The position numbers were made by a program, and so were the translations under genes. Positions 1 through 10,286 of a stretch of DNA of 64,000 nucleotides are shown here, piece after piece. Where the stretch lies: the NCBI GenBank assembly GCA_012515445.1, contig JAAYYI010000004.1:1-64000 (forward strand), in the 5' to 3' direction. Source of the stretch: Candidatus Bathyarchaeota archaeon (lineage in GTDB: Archaea > Thermoproteota > Bathyarchaeia > Bathyarchaeales > Bathycorpusculaceae). The first letter of the stretch is position 1. Every line of letters begins with the position of its first letter. A model generated the notes under the pieces. That model was not told the origin of the DNA. It saw only the letters and a list, made by a program, of their open reading frames with translations, and ran no database searches.

Positions 1-328
1 AAAATAATGGTTAAAACGTTTGATTCAATCAAGCAGAAGATGTTTGATCTAAAAATTGTCTGTGAAAGAAAAAACTTTGGTTCCCCCGAAAAAGACGATT
101 TTTTCTTCTTCTTAAACAAGCGCTTTTTCGAATCAAAATGGTAGAATGAGGTTTAACATTCTATGATTTTAATCTACCTGTTTAAAGAACAACAACGCTG
201 GAAAGAATTCTTTGTGGTTATTTCTACCGACCCACAGAGAAAAAAGGATTCTCAACAATTTTGATCTATTGTTAAAGCAGAAACGATTTAGCGAAGAACC
301 CACAAACCCTTTCTGAAGGCTTTACCCT

Positions 329-670
329 ATGGATGACTTTCCAGCTTTCATGAAGAACCCCAAAAACCGAGTGGAAAACAAAGACCAATACAGCAGGGAC
401 ATAGAGGGCTACTACTACACCGCCCTTGATGGGCAGCAGATGGCGTTCTGGACCGCCCACACCGCAGGAGTAAGCGCCACCCACACACACCCCTTCGACG
501 AATACGTGGTCTGCGTAGAAGGCCAATATGTCGTTTTAATCGGCGGCAAAGCAATCGTGCTGGAATCCGGCGACGAATTCGTTATCGCCAAAGGCATCGA
601 ACATGCTTGCAGACGCACCGCAGGAACAAGAACCATACACGCATTCGGCGGCAAGCGCATCCAAAAATGA
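329..670 (+). CDS. cupin-domain protein
   Basis: HTHPFDEYVVCVEG...GDEFVIAKGIEHA cupin motifs in a 113-aa ORF. Confidence 0.8.
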   Translation: MDDFPAFMKNPKNRVENKDQYSRDIEGYYYTALDGQQMAFWTAHTAGVSATHTHPFDEYVVCVEGQYVVLIGGKAIVLESGDEFVIAKGIEHACRRTAGTRTIHAFGGKRIQK

Positions 671-687
671 TTTGATTAGAAGGTTGA

Positions 688-766
688 TGGCGGGTCCGCT
701 GGGATTTGAACCCAGGACCTCCAGCTCCGCAGGCTGGTGTCATAATCCGTACTAGACGACGAACCC
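688..766 (-). tRNA. tRNA-Arg (anticodon GCG), CCA encoded
   Basis: Reverse complement GGGTTCG..CCAGC-CTGCGGA-GCTGG..CTGGG-TTCAAAT-CCCAG-CGGACCC-G-CCA folds as a cloverleaf; anticodon loop CTGCGGA. Confidence 0.93.
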
Positions 767-857
767 ACCCGGATTTGCACCCCAAAATTTCAGGGCAGAA
801 AGTAGTAAATACTCTACTTGAACTTAAAAATAGTGGTTCTAAAACAGGCAGCGGCTA

Positions 858-2852
858 TCATTTATTGGGGAAAGTTAAGGTGAAAGTGGTGCCGGCGCCG
901 GCTTTACTCTCAAACGAGATGGTGCCACCCTGCGCTTCCACCAGCCGTTTCACAACCGCCAACCCGAAGCCCTGCCCCTTGGATTTAGTTGTCATAAGAG
1001 GCTGGAAGATTTTGGGTTTAAACTCTTCTGGTATACCGGTGCCTGTGTCAGCGACAGTTATTACGGCATTACCGCCTTTGGCGGTGGCTTTTATGGTTAG
1101 TTTGCCGCCGTTTGGCATCGCTTGAACTGCGTTCATAGTCAAATTTACTAGAACACGTTTAAGGAAAGTACGGTCTATTTTGATTCTTGGCAGCGCCCGA
1201 TCACATTCTGTAACTGACACCACATTCTGCGGTATCTTGACAGTAGCAACTAGCTGGGGGATGACTATGCATAAGTCAACTTCCACCTGTTCAGGCTTAA
1301 GCGGTCTAGCGTAATCCTGTAGGTCAGCGATTATCTTGTTCATGTAGTCTATTTGCTCTTGAATTTCAACTAAGCTCTCCTTTACACTTCGTTTACACTC
1401 CGTGTCAGGTGACGCTTCTACATCCTCTGTTATCAAATATAAGTCGCCTGCGATGGCCTGCAGCGGGTTTCGAATATCATGGCCAATCATGCCTGCGGTT
1501 TGACCAATCGCCGCCAGCCGCTCAGCATCTTTTAACTGCCGCGTCCGCTCCTCAACTAGCCGCTCAAGGTTTTTGGCGTACTCCTCAAGTTTCTGCTCAA
1601 TCTGCTTGCGTTCGGTAATGTCCTGCTCTATTCCAGCAATAACTTTGGCTTTCTCTTCTTCATCTACTTCGCTTATCATCCGTTCCGAGTGTATGGCGCG
1701 GACGGTGCCGTCAGGCCGCTGGATATGGTAATCGAAACTTGCTTTAGAGTATAAGTGGCCGGTTGTTTGTAGCGCCATCGCTTTGTTTATGGCTTCCATG
1801 CTGTCTGGGTGAATTATTGAAAAATACTCTTTGATGTTTGGTCCATACTTCTGGATTGGGAGACCAAAAATGCGGAATAACTCGTCTGACCAAAGTGCCT
1901 TATCCTCTTTAACGTGGTATTCCCAGCTGCCCATATGCGCAATCTGCTGCGCCATCTTTAGGCGTTCCTCACTTTCCTTAAGTGTATTCTCGGTTTGTTT
2001 ACGTTCTGTAATGTCCTGTTCGACGCCCATAATGCGGGATGGGCGCCCCTGCTCATCTCGCTGACGTACTATCCGCTCGGTATGGATCGTTCGAACCGTG
2101 CGACTGGGTAAAACTATGCGATAATCAAAACTTTCGGAGCCCGTTAAGCGGCCGGAAAGCATATGCTTCTCCATCATCGGCCTGTCATCTGGATGGATGA
2201 GTGCAAGGTAGTTTTTTATGTTGGGCCCAAATTTTTGAGGGGTTAATCCAAATATGCGGAAAAGCTCCTCTGACCACACCGCTTGGTCTTCCTTAATTAT
2301 GTATTCCCAGCTACCCATGTGAGCGATCCTTTGAGCCATGTTAAGACGCTCTTCGCTATCCATTAATGCTTCTTGAGTTTGCATTCGTTCTGTTACGTCG
2401 TCAAAGATGGCAATAGCGCCGATTGCTTTGCCGTCTGCGTTGTATAAGGGTTTGGCGTTTACGTTGACGAGGAACCTTTCTCCGTCGGTTCGTTCTAGTA
2501 TTATGGGGGCGTCACGGAAGGTTTCGCCATGGAAGATGGCTTTGTAAATGTGGAGTTCTTCTGTAGGGCACAATTCGCCAGTTATGGAATAAATTTTGAG
2601 GTCAGATGATTGTTTCTCAATAGGTATACCACAGGGGTCTTTGCCGTGTAATTCGATGGCGCGTTTGTTAGCATAGATAACTTTGCCATTCGGTTCAAAT
2701 ACGACGACTGCAGAAGGGATATTTTCCAAGATGTCTTGCAGGCGGGATTTATCCAGTGAGTTGCCGCAGGAGGAACCGCTGGTTTTCTTTTCTTTTTTTT
2801 TCCTAAACGGGTCAGGTTTTCCGGTGGCAGCATCCATTATCTCCACCATCAA
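858..2852 (-). CDS. multi-PAS sensor histidine kinase
   Basis: Three PAS domains, HisKA (GHDIRNPLQ), HATPase_c (NAVQAM, DTGTGIP, GFGLAVVKRL). Confidence 0.9.
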   Translation of the reverse strand: MMVEIMDAATGKPDPFRKKKEKKTSGSSCGNSLDKSRLQDILENIPSAVVVFEPNGKVIYANKRAIELHGKDPCGIPIEKQSSDLKIYSITGELCPTEELHIYKAIFHGETFRDAPIILERTDGERFLVNVNAKPLYNADGKAIGAIAIFDDVTERMQTQEALMDSEERLNMAQRIAHMGSWEYIIKEDQAVWSEELFRIFGLTPQKFGPNIKNYLALIHPDDRPMMEKHMLSGRLTGSESFDYRIVLPSRTVRTIHTERIVRQRDEQGRPSRIMGVEQDITERKQTENTLKESEERLKMAQQIAHMGSWEYHVKEDKALWSDELFRIFGLPIQKYGPNIKEYFSIIHPDSMEAINKAMALQTTGHLYSKASFDYHIQRPDGTVRAIHSERMISEVDEEEKAKVIAGIEQDITERKQIEQKLEEYAKNLERLVEERTRQLKDAERLAAIGQTAGMIGHDIRNPLQAIAGDLYLITEDVEASPDTECKRSVKESLVEIQEQIDYMNKIIADLQDYARPLKPEQVEVDLCIVIPQLVATVKIPQNVVSVTECDRALPRIKIDRTFLKRVLVNLTMNAVQAMPNGGKLTIKATAKGGNAVITVADTGTGIPEEFKPKIFQPLMTTKSKGQGFGLAVVKRLVEAQGGTISFESKAGAGTTFTLTFPNK

Positions 2853-2948
2853 GATTCCTCCTTAACTAAAAATTGTCTCCATTAATTACTTGGTACAGGA
2901 AAAAGTTAAGGATTATGTCATAACAAAAACAGAAAATGGGGAAGCGCT

Positions 2949-4574
2949 TTATGCTTCCTCTTTTTTGCCGCTAAGCACCCGTTCCAGCGCGGCTAAAACG
3001 TTCTCTTTACCCATAGCAAGCACATAGGGGCCAAGCCTTGGGCCTTGAGGTGCACCCATCAGTATCTGGTAGAAGACTTTGAAGAGCGCTGCAGGTTTTA
3101 TCCCGTTATCTTTGGCTGCGTTGAATATGGCGTTCTGGATTGCGTCCGGTTCGGTTTCGGTCTTCAGCTTCTCTATAAATTCGACAACTGCTTTGCGTTC
3201 GGTGACTGATAACTCGACAGTGGTTTCTTTGATTTCGTTGAAGTCCGCAGACCAGTTCAATGCATATTGGATGCGCTGCTGCAGGTTCGCATCGATTGCT
3301 TGGCCCTTCTGCAGGTAGCCGTAGCTCTGAAGTTTCTCAGCGACGTACTCGTTTACATTGTCCTTGGGCGCCATCTTGACTAGGAATGCCATCAGGTTGT
3401 AGGGGACATGTATGCTTGGCTTGGCTGGGGGCTTCATGACATAGCAGTACTGGAAGAGGCCCTTGAGCCGCATGGCTTCTTTCTCGCCGACCTGCTTCTT
3501 GCCAAAGTAGACGTCTTCGAGGTAGTCGAGTTCATTCATGTATGATGGAATGTCAGATACATCGAGGCTGCGTGTACCCACGAAGCGCTTAAGCATGAGC
3601 AGTAAAAGCGACTGGGGCGAGCCATAGTTGAACCATACCTGCGGAGTAAACACGTTACCCGCTGACTTGCTGATTTTCTTGCCGCCCTTATCAAGAAACA
3701 TCTCGTACGCTGCGTGGCTCGGCGGCTCAAATTTGAGGACTTCGCGGCAGATGCGGTCGTTGATGCGCACGGAGTCAGCAATGTCTTTACCATACGCTTC
3801 GAAGCGGATATCAAGCGCACGCCAGCGTGCGGCGAATTCGCTTTTCCAAGTGAGTTTGCCCTGTCCGCTTTTAATGTCAACTTCACCCTCATGTCCGCAG
3901 CCAGCGATCATTTTGCCCCGGATTTCAAGCCCCTCACATTTGTAGGTGACTTTATCGGTTTTAGGATCGAACTTATATGCTCGGGTGGTGTAGAGATGTC
4001 CGCATTTTTCGCAGACAGCAAAGAATGGGAGAACTTCAGTGTAGGTTTCTTGCCCTACTTCTTCTTTAACGATTTTGCCGACTTGGTCAGCGTTTGTCAG
4101 GATGTCTCTGATTTCATTTAGTAGCAGGCCTTTCTTGTAAACCTCGTTCGCGCTGTAATACTTGTACTCGATGCCGCATTTGTCGAGTGCTTCGAGTAGG
4201 AGGTTGCTCATGTGTTTGCCGTAGCTCTCGTGGCATCCATATGGGTCGGGAATAGTTGAAACGGAATAACCGAGGTATTTCTCGAGCTTTTCAGCCATGT
4301 CTGCTGGTAGGCCCGCTGGAACCTTTCTGAGGCCGTCTTTGTCGTCGCAGAAGGCAACAAGCTCCGAGTTACACTCCATGTCTTTAAGTGCAAGGGTGAC
4401 TGCGTAGCTGCGGCTGGCGTCTCCTAAGCTGCCGATGTGCGGAAAACCGGATGCGCCGAGGCCCATTTCTGTGCGGACTCTACTCATGTCGCGTTTTAGT
4501 GATTGTTCTCGTTCGATGACTTTCTTAGCCATCATGTCGTACCATGTACCGTGACCGACGATTTCTTCAGACAT
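2949..4574 (-). CDS. lysS: lysyl-tRNA synthetase, class I
   Basis: HIGSLGD near the N-terminus and KISKSAG; start chosen at internal MSEEIVGHGTWYD. Confidence 0.9.
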   Translation of the reverse strand: MSEEIVGHGTWYDMMAKKVIEREQSLKRDMSRVRTEMGLGASGFPHIGSLGDASRSYAVTLALKDMECNSELVAFCDDKDGLRKVPAGLPADMAEKLEKYLGYSVSTIPDPYGCHESYGKHMSNLLLEALDKCGIEYKYYSANEVYKKGLLLNEIRDILTNADQVGKIVKEEVGQETYTEVLPFFAVCEKCGHLYTTRAYKFDPKTDKVTYKCEGLEIRGKMIAGCGHEGEVDIKSGQGKLTWKSEFAARWRALDIRFEAYGKDIADSVRINDRICREVLKFEPPSHAAYEMFLDKGGKKISKSAGNVFTPQVWFNYGSPQSLLLLMLKRFVGTRSLDVSDIPSYMNELDYLEDVYFGKKQVGEKEAMRLKGLFQYCYVMKPPAKPSIHVPYNLMAFLVKMAPKDNVNEYVAEKLQSYGYLQKGQAIDANLQQRIQYALNWSADFNEIKETTVELSVTERKAVVEFIEKLKTETEPDAIQNAIFNAAKDNGIKPAALFKVFYQILMGAPQGPRLGPYVLAMGKENVLAALERVLSGKKEEA

Positions 4575-4851
4575 ACTTTTGCCTTCTGTCAATTGTTCTG
4601 TGCGGGGGTATAGAAAAATGTTTAGAGCCAAAAGCTTTGCTATAGGCTAATGCTTATTCTTGGCGTGTTTAGAGTGCTTGGTTGTAATTAAAAGAGAGGC
4701 TTTATAGGGAAGAAAGGGAAATACTGCAGTAATCGCAAATGTTTGAGCCAATAATAATGCAAAAAGCAATAAAATTAATTAAAAATTATTTGATTCAGTT
4801 AAAAATTATTTTAAAATTATTAGCGATAAACAACATTTTTCAGGCGATAAA

Positions 4852-7269
4852 ATGAAGAATATCACAATCAAAGGCGCACACATCCACAACCTCAAAAACA
4901 TCAACGTCACCATCCCCAAAAACACACTAACAGTAGCCACAGGCGTCAGCGGCTCAGGCAAATCCAGCCTAGTCTTCGACATCATCTTTGAGGAGGGACG
5001 CAGACAATACCTCCGCTCCCTAGGCATACTCGCAGGCATCGAAGATGAAGCAAAATTCGACAGCATATCCGGCATAGGCCCCACAATAGCCGTCCAGCAA
5101 AGCGTCATCCGCCAAAGCAACCCACGCTCAACCGTAGGCACCCGAACAGGCATCCTAAACATACTCGCCGTACTCTATGCTGTAGAAGGCCAACCGACCT
5201 GCATAGCCTGCAAAACACCCGTAGATAGCCGCCTAACATGCCCTAAATGCGGCAGTAAAGAGGAACGGTTGCCGGCCAGTTACTTCTCCTATAACGCGCC
5301 CAACGGTATGTGCCCCAAATGCTCAGGCAGAGGCGCCACATTCGAAATCAACATGGAAAAACTCGTTCCCGACAACCAAATGACCCTCCAAGACGTGTTT
5401 AACAGGGTTAACCCGACGCCCGGTTACGCTAATTTGCTGCAGAAGCGCTTCAAAGAGCACCTGAAAATGCGCTTTTCAGAATTACCCGACGAAGTCAAAG
5501 CAGACGTTCTCTACGGCCACTTTGTAGAGAGCAACTATGATAAACGGAGTTATTGCCTGACAAGAATCCTGCAGGGCGGGCTCTACCGAAACCACGAGGT
5601 TGATGATGTTTACGCTATGACTGTTTGCTCTTCATGCCATGGTTTCCGTGTCGGCGAGGAAGCTCAGAGCGTACGCCTGAATGGGAAACACATTGGGGAA
5701 CTCGGTAAACTGATAATAAATGAACTCCAAGGCTACGTCGAAGACTTGGCGCAGGGTAGCTTTACGGGATTTGGTAAGAATCTCATTAAAGAAATTAAAG
5801 ACAAAACGGACCGGCTGGTTAAAGCCCGCTTAGGCCACTTATCGCTCTACAGGGAAATGCCAACGCTTTCCGGCGGAGAAATCCAGCGGCTATTCCTCAA
5901 CGCGCATCTGGATTCAAAGATGGATTCCCTAATCTACATACTCGATGAGCCAACCGTGGGCTTGCATGAATCCGAAAAAGCCGAACTATTAACATCCATT
6001 AAGGCGCTTAAAGAATTAGGCAACACAGTTATCGTGGTGGAACATGACGAGAACACCATAGCAATGGCTGAGCATGTTATCGATATTGGACCTAAAGCAG
6101 GTGTGGAGGGCGGCCAAGTTATCTATCAAGGCGACTACAAGGGATTGCTTGAATGCGAAGCCTCGATTACTGGCCAGTACCTCTCGGGCAAAGCAGCCAT
6201 GCCCAGCAGAACCAGTAGGTTAAACCAACAAACGGCGAAATCACTGACGATAAACCATGCAAAAACAAACAACCTCAAAGACGTCACAGTGGCTTTCCCC
6301 TTGGGTTGCCTCGTGGGAGTTGCAGGCGTTTCTGGAAGCGGTAAAAGCTCACTTGTCTCCGATACCCTTGTGCCCCTACTGAAAAATTACTTCCATGACG
6401 AACCGCCCAACAATGTAGAAAACCCTGCTGAGAACGGGGATGAAACAGACACCGTTATTGAAACGGTCGCAGAAAAACTGGAAGGCACAGAGCACCTCTC
6501 AGGATACGCCGAAGTCTCACAAGCACCCATCGGAAGAAACATCACCTCCAACCCAGCCTCCTATATTGGCATCTGGGACAAGATACGCAAACTATTCGCT
6601 AGCCAACCAGACGCATTGAAACTGGGCTTGACTGCCGGGCACTTCTCCTTTAACTCAGATGGAGCCTGCGCAGTATGCAAAGGTAGTGGCAACGAGAAAA
6701 TCTGGCTGGGCGGCGACACCTTCATCGATAAAGTCTGCAGCCGATGCCACGGTGAAAGATACAACGACGAAGCATTGTCGGTAAAGTACAAAGGCAAAAG
6801 CATCTTTGATGTTCTTGAAATGAGTGTTTCAGAAGCGGTAGGCTTCTTTGAGGATCAGCCGGCCATAGCTGCTATGTTGAAGATACTGGATAGGATTGGC
6901 ATGGGCTACATTGAGCTGGGGCAACCTACGCCTACGCTTAGCGGCGGGGAATCACAGCGTGTCAAACTTGCCAAGGAGATTGGGAGACGCCGAAAAGGCA
7001 ACATCCTCTATATGCTCGATGAACCCACCACGGGGCTCAGCCTATATGACACTGCCAAGTTGATCCAGCTGCTGGATGAGCTTGTAGCTAAAGGCAATTC
7101 GGTACTAGTAATCGAGCATGACCCTCAGGTTTTATCTGTATGTGACTGGATTGTAGAGCTTGGGCCAAAAGGCGGCGCCGAAGGCGGACGAGTCATCGCC
7201 GAGGGAACCCCACGTGAACTAAAAAACAATCCGCAGTCAGTAACAGGAGCGTATCTACATCCAAGATAA
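4852..7269 (+). CDS. UvrA-like ABC ATPase, short form (805 aa)
   Basis: Two ABC modules with SGSGKSSL, zinc-finger CxxC pairs and TLSGGEIQR/TLSGGESQR; shorter than canonical UvrA. Confidence 0.88.
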   Translation: MKNITIKGAHIHNLKNINVTIPKNTLTVATGVSGSGKSSLVFDIIFEEGRRQYLRSLGILAGIEDEAKFDSISGIGPTIAVQQSVIRQSNPRSTVGTRTGILNILAVLYAVEGQPTCIACKTPVDSRLTCPKCGSKEERLPASYFSYNAPNGMCPKCSGRGATFEINMEKLVPDNQMTLQDVFNRVNPTPGYANLLQKRFKEHLKMRFSELPDEVKADVLYGHFVESNYDKRSYCLTRILQGGLYRNHEVDDVYAMTVCSSCHGFRVGEEAQSVRLNGKHIGELGKLIINELQGYVEDLAQGSFTGFGKNLIKEIKDKTDRLVKARLGHLSLYREMPTLSGGEIQRLFLNAHLDSKMDSLIYILDEPTVGLHESEKAELLTSIKALKELGNTVIVVEHDENTIAMAEHVIDIGPKAGVEGGQVIYQGDYKGLLECEASITGQYLSGKAAMPSRTSRLNQQTAKSLTINHAKTNNLKDVTVAFPLGCLVGVAGVSGSGKSSLVSDTLVPLLKNYFHDEPPNNVENPAENGDETDTVIETVAEKLEGTEHLSGYAEVSQAPIGRNITSNPASYIGIWDKIRKLFASQPDALKLGLTAGHFSFNSDGACAVCKGSGNEKIWLGGDTFIDKVCSRCHGERYNDEALSVKYKGKSIFDVLEMSVSEAVGFFEDQPAIAAMLKILDRIGMGYIELGQPTPTLSGGESQRVKLAKEIGRRRKGNILYMLDEPTTGLSLYDTAKLIQLLDELVAKGNSVLVIEHDPQVLSVCDWIVELGPKGGAEGGRVIAEGTPRELKNNPQSVTGAYLHPR

Positions 7270-7336
7270 GGCACCAATCAAAAGGGATTACTGGCCAACA
7301 AAAGAATGGCAAACCGCAGCGCCGGAATCCGTCGGC

Positions 7337-8308
7337 ATGTCACCAGACAAACTCTCCGATTTAACCCAAGAGTTGGAAACGCAGTACCGAAACATAAACG
7401 GCTTAGTCATACTCAGAAATGGGTACATATCGTTTGAAAAGTACAGCAACGGCTTTGGTCCAAACGACACGCATCATGTGGCTTCAGTGACAAAAAGCGT
7501 CATCTCCGCGTTAATTGGAGTAGCCATAGACAAAGGATACATCAAAAGCGTCGACCAGAAAGTTCTGGATTTCTTCCCTGAATACAGTGCCGGAGCCAAC
7601 GATTTCGTAAAGCGTTCAATAACCATTAAGCACCTGTTGACAATGACTGCGCCGTTTGCGTGGAAAACCAACAGCAAACTTCGCTTTGAACCGCTTGATA
7701 GGCTGCGCAGGCAACGGGACTGGGTGACTTATACTCTAAACATTATGGGCCAAGGCGGACCGCTTGGCAGATTTCAGTACTGCACTGCAGCGCCGCATCT
7801 GCTTTCCGCAATCTTGACTAAAACAACAAAGCTATCTGCTCGTGAATTCGCCAACCAGCATTTATTCGGTCCCCTGGGTATGCAGGAAATTGTGGATAAC
7901 CCTATGCAGGCATGTGGCTTAGAGGATGTATTTTTAAAGGTAAAAGGTTGGATTCATGATCCTCAAGGTTACACGGTTGGCGGATGGGGGCTCACTATTA
8001 CACCTCGGGATATGGCGCGCTTCGGGTATCTCTACCTTAACGGCGGCGTTTGGGAGGAGAAGCAGGTTGTTTTAAAAGCGTGGATTGATGAATCGACCGC
8101 GTTGAACCAGAACAAGTACGGGTACCTATGGTGGCTCAGAGACGAAAACGGCATTGCAGCGTTTTCAGCGCTGGGTTCAGGAGGCAACGTTATCTGCTGC
8201 ATACCGCAAAAGGACCTGGTGGTGGCAATTGCATCTAAGGTTACTGGAAAGCCATATGACCCATGGATGCTCTTTGAGGATTTCATACTGCCAGCTGTAA
8301 AGGATTAA
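7337..8308 (+). CDS. serine hydrolase, class-C beta-lactamase family
   Basis: SVTKSVISALIG (SxxK), YCTAAPHLLSAIL, GGWGLTITPRDMARFG; frame is open upstream to 7244. Confidence 0.85.
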   Translation: MSPDKLSDLTQELETQYRNINGLVILRNGYISFEKYSNGFGPNDTHHVASVTKSVISALIGVAIDKGYIKSVDQKVLDFFPEYSAGANDFVKRSITIKHLLTMTAPFAWKTNSKLRFEPLDRLRRQRDWVTYTLNIMGQGGPLGRFQYCTAAPHLLSAILTKTTKLSAREFANQHLFGPLGMQEIVDNPMQACGLEDVFLKVKGWIHDPQGYTVGGWGLTITPRDMARFGYLYLNGGVWEEKQVVLKAWIDESTALNQNKYGYLWWLRDENGIAAFSALGSGGNVICCIPQKDLVVAIASKVTGKPYDPWMLFEDFILPAVKD

Positions 8309-8345
8309 GCTATAATTGCAATAAAAGAGAAAAAGAAAGAAAAAG

Positions 8346-8684
8346 CTACTTGTGTCTTAGTGCAGCTGCGATTGCCAAACCGGCAACAACCACCAAGATC
8401 ACTATCAGCGAATAGAGCCAGTTGATGCCGAACAGCGCCCATGCGCCGCCGACTCCGATAGCTACAAGCCCTAGCGCCATCGTGCTGAATCCGCTGCGTT
8501 CATACTTAACAGGGTTATTCATACGCATAACGCCAAGCGCCAGTAGCCAGAGGCCGGAAAGCAGAAGAACTACCGGCACAATCAGCGTCCAATCAATCAC
8601 TCCGGCGACGTAGAGCACTATAGCTACTACGACGGAGACTATGACTGCAGCGATCGTCAACAGTTCCCTATTGCTTTCACTCAT
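8346..8684 (-). CDS. small membrane protein
   Basis: 112 aa with several hydrophobic helices. Confidence 0.65.
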   Translation of the reverse strand: MSESNRELLTIAAVIVSVVVAIVLYVAGVIDWTLIVPVVLLLSGLWLLALGVMRMNNPVKYERSGFSTMALGLVAIGVGGAWALFGINWLYSLIVILVVVAGLAIAAALRHK

Positions 8685-8696
8685 ATCTACTAGCTC

Positions 8697-9677
8697 CTAC
8701 TCGATTTTTTGTCCACATTCGGGGCAGAACTTGCTGTTAGCCGGGATAGATTTACCGCATTTGGGACATGGGATCGCCTGCTGGCTTGGCGGTGTCAGGT
8801 TTGTTCCGCAGTTGGGGCAGAATTTGCTTGTCGCCGGCACTTTTTCTCCGCATTTGGGACAGATGACCAATGCTGCTGCTGGAGCTGCCTGTGGCGCGCC
8901 CTGCTGGTTCATTATCTGTGGGATGAGGACCATGCCTGCGCCGAGTGCTCCTGCTCCGCCGCCACCTTGGCCTAGGCTTGCTGCTGCGGATTTGACGGTT
9001 TCCATGCGTAGTACGTCGCCTGGTGCGGTTTGGCCTGTTTTAAGCCAGAAGAGGCGTTCACGGTACTCTGGTGTGGTGTCGATGCCTTCGAAGCGTAGGT
9101 CGGTTAATTCGACGCCGACGCGTTTGAAATAGTCAATGATGGTGTTTTTGACGATGATGCTTGTTTCGTCGAGTTTAGTGAATACGCTGATGAGGTCGTA
9201 GTGGCTGAGTTCATCGATGATTTTCTCGTTTAGGAAGCCGCGTAGAAAGTCGTTTACGGCTTGTGTTGTGTAGGCTTTTTGTCCGCCGACGACTTCGTTG
9301 ACGAATAGGGATGCGTCGCCTACTTTGAACCAGTACTGGCCGTATGCCTGGAGCGGGGCGAGTTCGGTGGTTTGTGCGCGTGTGCCCCATTTGCCTGCGA
9401 AGATTTTTGTGCTGACGAATAGGACTGTTGCTTTGAATGGTTTGTTGCCGCCAAACCCTGCAAGTCTTGTCAGTAAGCTTGTGATCAGCGGCAGGTTTAG
9501 GGTGGTTAATGTGTGTCTGCCAGCTTGGAATACGTCGTAGGCTTTTCCGTCTCGGAAGAACACTGCCATCTCGTATTCGTGTACTATTAATTGGGCGCCC
9601 CATGTGATGTCCTCGACTGGGTAGCGCCAAACTATGTCTTCTGCTCCAACGTTTGTCCATTCTATTACTTGTGGCAT
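8697..9677 (-). CDS. SPFH/band-7 domain protein with C-terminal double zinc ribbon (YdjI/virion-core-like)
   Basis: N-terminal MPQVIEWTNVGAEDIVWRYP typical of the YdjI-like SPFH family; two CPKCG..FCPxCG ribbons. Confidence 0.85.
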   Translation of the reverse strand: MPQVIEWTNVGAEDIVWRYPVEDITWGAQLIVHEYEMAVFFRDGKAYDVFQAGRHTLTTLNLPLITSLLTRLAGFGGNKPFKATVLFVSTKIFAGKWGTRAQTTELAPLQAYGQYWFKVGDASLFVNEVVGGQKAYTTQAVNDFLRGFLNEKIIDELSHYDLISVFTKLDETSIIVKNTIIDYFKRVGVELTDLRFEGIDTTPEYRERLFWLKTGQTAPGDVLRMETVKSAAASLGQGGGGAGALGAGMVLIPQIMNQQGAPQAAPAAALVICPKCGEKVPATSKFCPNCGTNLTPPSQQAIPCPKCGKSIPANSKFCPECGQKIE

Positions 9678-10216
9678 TATGCATTCACTCCCATGATTAC
9701 TTCTTGTCTCTTATCAAAAGCGTCTTCCAGCATGTCGAATTTGTCTGTGACGCCTTGGATTTTGTCCTTTAAGGCTGTGTAGTCGCCGCCTACCAGCTGT
9801 GTTTTAAGTTGGTCGATTGCGTCTGTTAGGGTGTTGACGCCGTCGAGGAGTTGATTATCGTAGGCGATCATGCGGTCAAGGTTATCTTCCTTGATCTTTA
9901 CTGTGTCAAAGAAGCCTGAGTAACCGTAGGATGCATGGTTGATTTTTTCTGTGATGCGATCCATCTTTGCTACTAATCGGTCGATATCTGGCATCACGTC
10001 TATGTAGCGTTTGTCTGCTATCCGCTGAGCAATATTCCTGACGTTATCTTTGCCTTTGGATAGTTTGAGGGTAAGGTGGTTTCGGATTAACTTGTCTGAT
10101 TCGCGGCGTAGTTCCTTCTCCTTGTAACCGCGGAAACCGGGCAGCGCAGCCGCAATGCGCTCGGAAAGCCTCATTTGGCTTTTCGCTTGGGCATAAACAT
10201 CTTTATTTTCGCTCAT
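9677..10216 (-). CDS. coiled-coil protein of unknown function
   Basis: 179 aa, charged helical; abuts the SPFH gene. Confidence 0.7.
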   Translation of the reverse strand: MSENKDVYAQAKSQMRLSERIAAALPGFRGYKEKELRRESDKLIRNHLTLKLSKGKDNVRNIAQRIADKRYIDVMPDIDRLVAKMDRITEKINHASYGYSGFFDTVKIKEDNLDRMIAYDNQLLDGVNTLTDAIDQLKTQLVGGDYTALKDKIQGVTDKFDMLEDAFDKRQEVIMGVNA

Positions 10217-10286
10217 TTCACGATTCCTCGATTATTTGCATTCCGTTATTAAAAAGACGCTTGCTTTTAAGGATTATCCAAATCAG

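Noticed and set aside
706-1125. Plus-strand ORF of 139 aa
   Set aside because: Begins inside the tRNA-Arg and runs antisense to the histidine kinase; a shadow ORF.
3536-4121. Several 100-135 aa ORFs opposite or out of frame with lysS
   Set aside because: Low-complexity, overlap a strongly conserved gene; many similar shadows occur over mcm, rfc, uvrA-like and trpB2 genes.
4770-4820. TTAAAAATTATTT direct repeats upstream of the UvrA-like gene
   Set aside because: Explained by the AT-rich promoter region; not distinctive.
9211-9684. 157-aa ORF overlapping the SPFH gene in another frame
   Set aside because: Arg/His-rich composition typical of a frame shadow.
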